Positions 6,211-8,837 of a DNA stretch of 8,837 nucleotides are shown here, one piece after another. The position numbers and the translations under genes are program-made. Source of the DNA: an uncultured Lachnospiraceae bacterium (GTDB lineage Bacteria; Bacillota; Clostridia; Lachnospirales; Lachnospiraceae); contig CADCPP010000099.1 in assembly GCA_902803355.1 (NCBI GenBank), positions 1-8,837 on the forward strand, given 5' to 3'. Under the pieces are notes generated by a model. That model made no database searches. It was not told where the DNA came from and saw only the letters and a list, made by a program, of their open reading frames with translations. Position 1 is the first letter of the stretch. Each line of letters opens with the position of its first letter.

Positions 6211-8076
6211 CTATTTTCTGCGGAATATGGCGATTCCGTAGGCAGGGAGCGGATAGGCAAGGGAGTGAGGGTGATTGTCTGCCGGGATGCTTTCTGCCGT
6301 AAAGACCGGCCGTTCGGCTGTCGGGATCAGCCCTCTTGTTTCATCCAGAACGAGCTCATAGCGGCCGCCGGAGGGCAGGCCCAGGCGGTAATCGGAGCGT
6401 TCCATAGGGGTAAAGTTGACGGTGAAGACGAGCGGGTGGCGGCGGTCGTCGCCGAATCTCGCAAAGCTGAAGATACTGCGGGAGGCATCGTCAACGCCCA
6501 TCCATTCAAAACCGGAAAAGCCTTTGTCTTCCTGCCAGAGCGCGTGCGTGCGCTTATACAGATGCAGCAGATCCCGGACGAACTTTTTCAGATCCCGGTT
6601 GCGCTCATCTTCCAGGATAAACCAGTCGAGCTCGCGGCCTTCCGACCATTCGCGCCGCTGCCCGAATTCCTGACCCATAAAGAGCAGCTTCTTGCCGGGA
6701 TGCCCCAGCATAAACGTGTAGGCACACTTCAGATTTTTGTATTTATCATTCTCATAACCCGGCATCTTCTCGAACATGGAGCATTTTAAGTGCACCACTT
6801 CATCGTGCGAGATGGGAAGAATATAGTTTTCCGAATCCGCGTAGGTCATGGCGAAGGTCATCTCATTGTGATGATAGCTGCGGAAGTAGGGATCCTGCTT
6901 CAGAGAGCCCAGAAAAGCATGCATCCAGCCCATGTTCCACTTAAAGGTAAACCCAAGACCGCCTTCTTCCGGCGAGCCGGTCACCTTCGGCCAGGCCGTG
7001 CTTTCTTCCGCGATGGTCATGACGCCCGGAAATTCGCCGCGCACCACACTGTTCATGTGACGGAAAAACTCGATGGCGTCGAGGTTTTCATGTCCGCCGT
7101 AGCGGTTCGCGACCCACTCGCCGTCCTTTCTGCCGTAGTCCAGATAGAGCATGGAGGCAACGGCGTCCACACGCAGCCCGTCGATATGGTACTCGCGGCA
7201 CCAGAAGAGGGCGTTGGCGATGAGAAAATTGGAGACGGCGGGGTAGCCGTAATTGAAGATCTTGGTGCCCCAGTCCGGGTGCTCGCCGAGGCGGGGATCC
7301 GGATGCTCGTAGAGCGGCTCGCCGTCGAAATCCGCAAGGCCGAAATCGTCCCGCGGGAAATGTGCCGGCACCCAGTCCATGATCACGCCGATGCCGTTTT
7401 TGTGGCAGGTATCCACAAAGAAGCGGAAGTCGTCCGGGGTGCCCAGCCGGCTGGTGGGGGCATAGTAGCCGGTCACCTGATAGCCCCAGGAGGCGTCAAA
7501 GGGATATTCGGCCAGACCGATCAGTTCGATATGGGTATAGCCCATATCCTTCACATATTTGACCAGACGGTCTGCCAGCTCGCGGAAGGTATAAAAGCCT
7601 TCATCATCGGTCTCCCAGTGCCGCATCCAGGAGGCAGGATGGCATTCGTAAATGCTGAGCGCCATGTGCGCGGGATCGCAGGAGGCGCGGTGAGAGAGCC
7701 ACTCATCATCGGAAAAATGATAATGAGACGCGAAGAAGCGCGAGGCCGTGCCGGGGCGGCATTCCGCATGGAATGCGTAGGGATCGGCTTTCTTAAGGTA
7801 TCGGCCGTCCCGCGTCTTGATCTGAAATTTGTAGCACTGGCCTTCGCGGGCATTCGGGATATCGGCCTCGAAGACATCGGTCCCTTCCGCACGGGGCAGA
7901 GGATCCGCGTCGGGGTTCCAGCCGTTGCCGTCATAGAGCAAAGAGACTTCTTCCGCGTGCGGTGCCCAGACGGCTACGTGAAAGCCGCCTTCCGGCAACG
8001 GATGAGCGCCGAGCTTTTTATAGAGCTCGTAGTGTGTCCCCTGTTTAAATAAATAATTGTCCAGATCCGAAAACAT
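6211..8076 (-). CDS. glgB: 1,4-alpha-glucan (glycogen) branching enzyme
   Basis: GH13 branching enzyme that cuts alpha-1,4 glucan chains and rejoins them through alpha-1,6 links during glycogen synthesis in the cytoplasm. The product is 621 residues, about 100 shorter than E. coli GlgB at the N-terminus, so it lacks the extra N1 domain and starts almost directly with the CBM48-like module (about 20-110). The catalytic barrel shows region I DWVPAHF, region II GLRVDAVASM with nucleophile Asp304, region III TIAEEST with acid/base Glu357, and region IV LPISHDEVVH with Asp425. The spacings of 53 and 121 residues equal those recalled for E. coli (405, 458, 526). The C-terminal beta domain ends at RRK. 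The start at 8076 (MFSDLDNYLFKQG) follows AAAGGAG (8082-8088); the frame stays open to 8832, but that part is antisense to the divergent gene. It is the first gene of the leftward cluster; no other glycogen gene is nearby. Confidence 0.96.
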   Translation of the reverse strand: MFSDLDNYLFKQGTHYELYKKLGAHPLPEGGFHVAVWAPHAEEVSLLYDGNGWNPDADPLPRAEGTDVFEADIPNAREGQCYKFQIKTRDGRYLKKADPYAFHAECRPGTASRFFASHYHFSDDEWLSHRASCDPAHMALSIYECHPASWMRHWETDDEGFYTFRELADRLVKYVKDMGYTHIELIGLAEYPFDASWGYQVTGYYAPTSRLGTPDDFRFFVDTCHKNGIGVIMDWVPAHFPRDDFGLADFDGEPLYEHPDPRLGEHPDWGTKIFNYGYPAVSNFLIANALFWCREYHIDGLRVDAVASMLYLDYGRKDGEWVANRYGGHENLDAIEFFRHMNSVVRGEFPGVMTIAEESTAWPKVTGSPEEGGLGFTFKWNMGWMHAFLGSLKQDPYFRSYHHNEMTFAMTYADSENYILPISHDEVVHLKCSMFEKMPGYENDKYKNLKCAYTFMLGHPGKKLLFMGQEFGQRREWSEGRELDWFILEDERNRDLKKFVRDLLHLYKRTHALWQEDKGFSGFEWMGVDDASRSIFSFARFGDDRRHPLVFTVNFTPMERSDYRLGLPSGGRYELVLDETRGLIPTAERPVFTAESIPADNHPHSLAYPLPAYGIAIFRRK

Positions 8077-8099
8077 AACAGCTCCTTTTCCTCTGGAGA

Positions 8100-8128
8100 A
8101 GTATAGCAAAAAAATGGCGATAGGTAAA
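8100..8128 (-). promoter_or_regulatory. candidate promoter for glgB and the leftward cluster
   Basis: On the minus strand TTTACC (8123-8128) and TATACT (8100-8105) are 17 bases apart, matching 4 and 5 of 6 consensus positions. The predicted start near 8093 gives a leader of about 17 bases that just contains the glgB ribosome binding site. Weaker than the other promoters in this window. Confidence 0.55.
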
Positions 8129-8136
8129 GAAGAAAA

Positions 8137-8149
8137 ACAGGCTGCCTGT
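8137..8149. repeat. 13-base palindrome between divergent promoters
   Basis: ACAGGC, a central T, then GCCTGT: a perfect dyad 9 bases upstream of the glgB -35 hexamer and about 45 bases from the divergent -35. The size and place suit an operator. On the minus strand it is followed by TTTTT, so a weak hairpin is an alternative reading. No known binding motif is recognised. Confidence 0.3.
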
Positions 8150-8194
8150 GCAACAGATGCCAACAAAGTGTAGCGAGAAGAAGCGCCCTGTTCC

Positions 8195-8223
8195 TTGACG
8201 GAGGCATAAAAGGGCAGGATAAT
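8195..8223 (+). promoter_or_regulatory. SigA-type promoter for the rightward TadZ/CpaE-like gene
   Basis: TTGACG (8195-8200) and GATAAT (8218-8223) with a 17-base spacer, ten of twelve consensus matches. The predicted start near 8230 gives a leader of about 75 bases that contains the hairpin at 8249-8280. Confidence 0.72.
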
Positions 8224-8248
8224 CAGGGCACAGCAATGGGGAGAGCAT

Positions 8249-8280
8249 AAGCAAGGGGAAAGACTGTACCCTTGCTTTTT
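8249..8280 (+). terminator. intrinsic-terminator-like hairpin in the leader of the next gene
   Basis: AAGCAAGGG (8249-8257) pairs perfectly with CCCTTGCTT (8269-8277), nine base pairs around an 11-base loop. The T run 8276-8280 partly belongs to the stem. It lies downstream of the promoter at 8195-8223 and ends 24 bases before the ATG, so transcripts must pass it to express the gene. It points only to the right: the minus strand has no U-run after the stem. It could be an attenuator or a moderate, constitutive brake. Confidence 0.65.
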
Positions 8281-8304
8281 CGCACCATAGAGCAGGAGAA
8301 GTCC

Positions 8305-8837
8305 ATGAAAGAAACGGTCGTTGTCATCTTCGGTGAGGAAAGTGAGTGGCTGCAGCGCTTTGCGGAGGCTCTTCGGGAAAGAACGAAGGCGCGGATGAAG
8401 GTGCTTCTGTTTGCGGAGGAAAACGCCGCACGGATCTATCTGACGGAAAAACCGGTGGATCTGGCTATCCTGCCGGAAAAGATGGCAGAGGACTTTTCCG
8501 CCCTGACGGAAACGCTTTATTTTACGGAAGAAGAGCGGCCGGAAGATGACTCTGCGCTTTACCGCTACCGGAAGATGAGCCAGCATCTTAAGGCAATCGA
8601 GGCACATCTTGGCAGGGATGCGGAGATAAGCGGGAGCATGAGGGCGGAAGTGCATGCGGTCTACAGTCCCGTGCGCGGCGCCGGACAGACCGCGGCCGCA
8701 CTGATCCTTGCGCAGCTTCTGGGAGAAAGGGGCTCTTCGCTCCTGATCAGTACGGAACGCTATTCGGCGCTGCCCGCGCTGCTCTCCCGGGAAAAGGAAG
8801 GAAGCCTTGCCGAGCTGCTCTATTTTGCTCACGTGAA
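8305..8837 (+). CDS. TadZ/CpaE-like protein: receiver-like domain plus degenerate P-loop (partial)
   Basis: First 177 residues of a protein that continues past the window. Residues 1-60 look like a receiver-type fold (hydrophobic strand VVVIFG, then VDLAILPEKM), but the usual phospho-acceptor Asp position is Pro57, so it is an atypical receiver. From about 115 a MinD/ParA-type NTPase domain starts at VHAVYSPVRGAGQTAAALILAQLLGE; the segment lines up with KGGVGKTT but has Val123 at the signature lysine and Gln128 at the P-loop lysine. This domain order is that of TadZ/CpaE proteins, which help place and assemble Flp/Tad pili; similar stand-alone proteins with imperfect P-loops are frequent in Lachnospiraceae. 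The ATG at 8305 follows AGGAG (8294-8298) with 6 bases of spacing. Whether tad genes follow cannot be seen. Family call moderate; pilus role is inference. Confidence 0.75.
   Translation, partial: MKETVVVIFGEESEWLQRFAEALRERTKARMKVLLFAEENAARIYLTEKPVDLAILPEKMAEDFSALTETLYFTEEERPEDDSALYRYRKMSQHLKAIEAHLGRDAEISGSMRAEVHAVYSPVRGAGQTAAALILAQLLGERGSSLLISTERYSALPALLSREKEGSLAELLYFAHV

Noticed and set aside
5674..6789. Open frame of 371 codons on the plus strand.
   Set aside because: It crosses antisense over the small serine-rich gene and the end of glgB with no ribosome binding site or recognisable domain.
6790..8052. Open frame of 420 codons on the plus strand opposite glgB.
   Set aside because: The opposite strand is an intact GH13 enzyme with all catalytic residues; the antisense product resembles no family and such frames are common in GC-rich DNA.
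8114..8173. A 19-codon open frame on the plus strand in the gap upstream of the TadZ/CpaE-like gene.
   Set aside because: It lies upstream of the rightward promoter, overlaps the glgB promoter, and the only ribosome-binding-like sequence is too far from its ATG.
8077..8832. N-terminal extension of the glgB frame.
   Set aside because: It is antisense to the divergent TadZ/CpaE-like gene and crosses both promoters; the start at 8076 has AAAGGAG and gives a normal branching enzyme.
1..8837. Mobile elements, CRISPR array, tRNA or rRNA genes, or a defence system.
   Set aside because: No transposase or integrase, terminal inverted repeats, spaced direct repeats or tRNA-like foldings were recognised by eye; gene order and composition look uniform.

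Overview
This is a GC-rich, gene-dense stretch of bacterial chromosome. The proteins look most like those of Clostridia, probably a high-GC member of the Lachnospiraceae. That rests on the L13 N-terminus (MNTFMANPATVERKWYVVDA), the clostridial form of SerS, the paired ACT-domain and PFL/DUF711 genes, and a TadZ/CpaE-like protein of the type common in that family. The assignment comes from recalled family resemblance, not from a search. No mobile element, CRISPR array, tRNA or rRNA gene is visible.

Layout. At the left end the ribosomal protein operon rplM-rpsI runs leftward; rpsI is cut by the window edge. It diverges from serS. Both genes have near-perfect sigma-70-type promoters placed back to back in a 243-base gap. 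The rplM leader can form a helix that covers its own Shine-Dalgarno sequence. serS (seryl-tRNA synthetase) is followed by a hairpin-plus-T-run terminator and then, 17 bases later, by a cytoplasmic gamma-glutamyltransferase-family gene. That gene ends at a terminator shared with a convergent leftward cluster.

The leftward cluster, in transcription order, is glgB (glycogen branching enzyme), a small unrecognised membrane-anchored serine-rich protein, an ACT-domain protein (UPF0237 type) and a PFL-family/DUF711 protein (UPF0210 type). Gaps of 45, 28 and 21 bases suggest one operon, with a candidate promoter just upstream of glgB. Divergent from glgB, a rightward gene for a TadZ/CpaE-like receiver plus P-loop protein begins and runs off the right edge. 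It has its own good promoter, but a second intrinsic-terminator-like hairpin lies between promoter and start codon.

How the parts work together: the left half is translation (ribosome assembly and tRNA charging). The middle is amino-acid or peptide metabolism of uncertain substrate, and the leftward cluster joins storage-glucan branching to a conserved pair of unknown function. Most of the window is ordinary housekeeping. The points worth a second look are regulatory (the rplM leader helix and two terminators inside leaders), plus the unrecognised small protein and the degenerate P-loop of the last gene.
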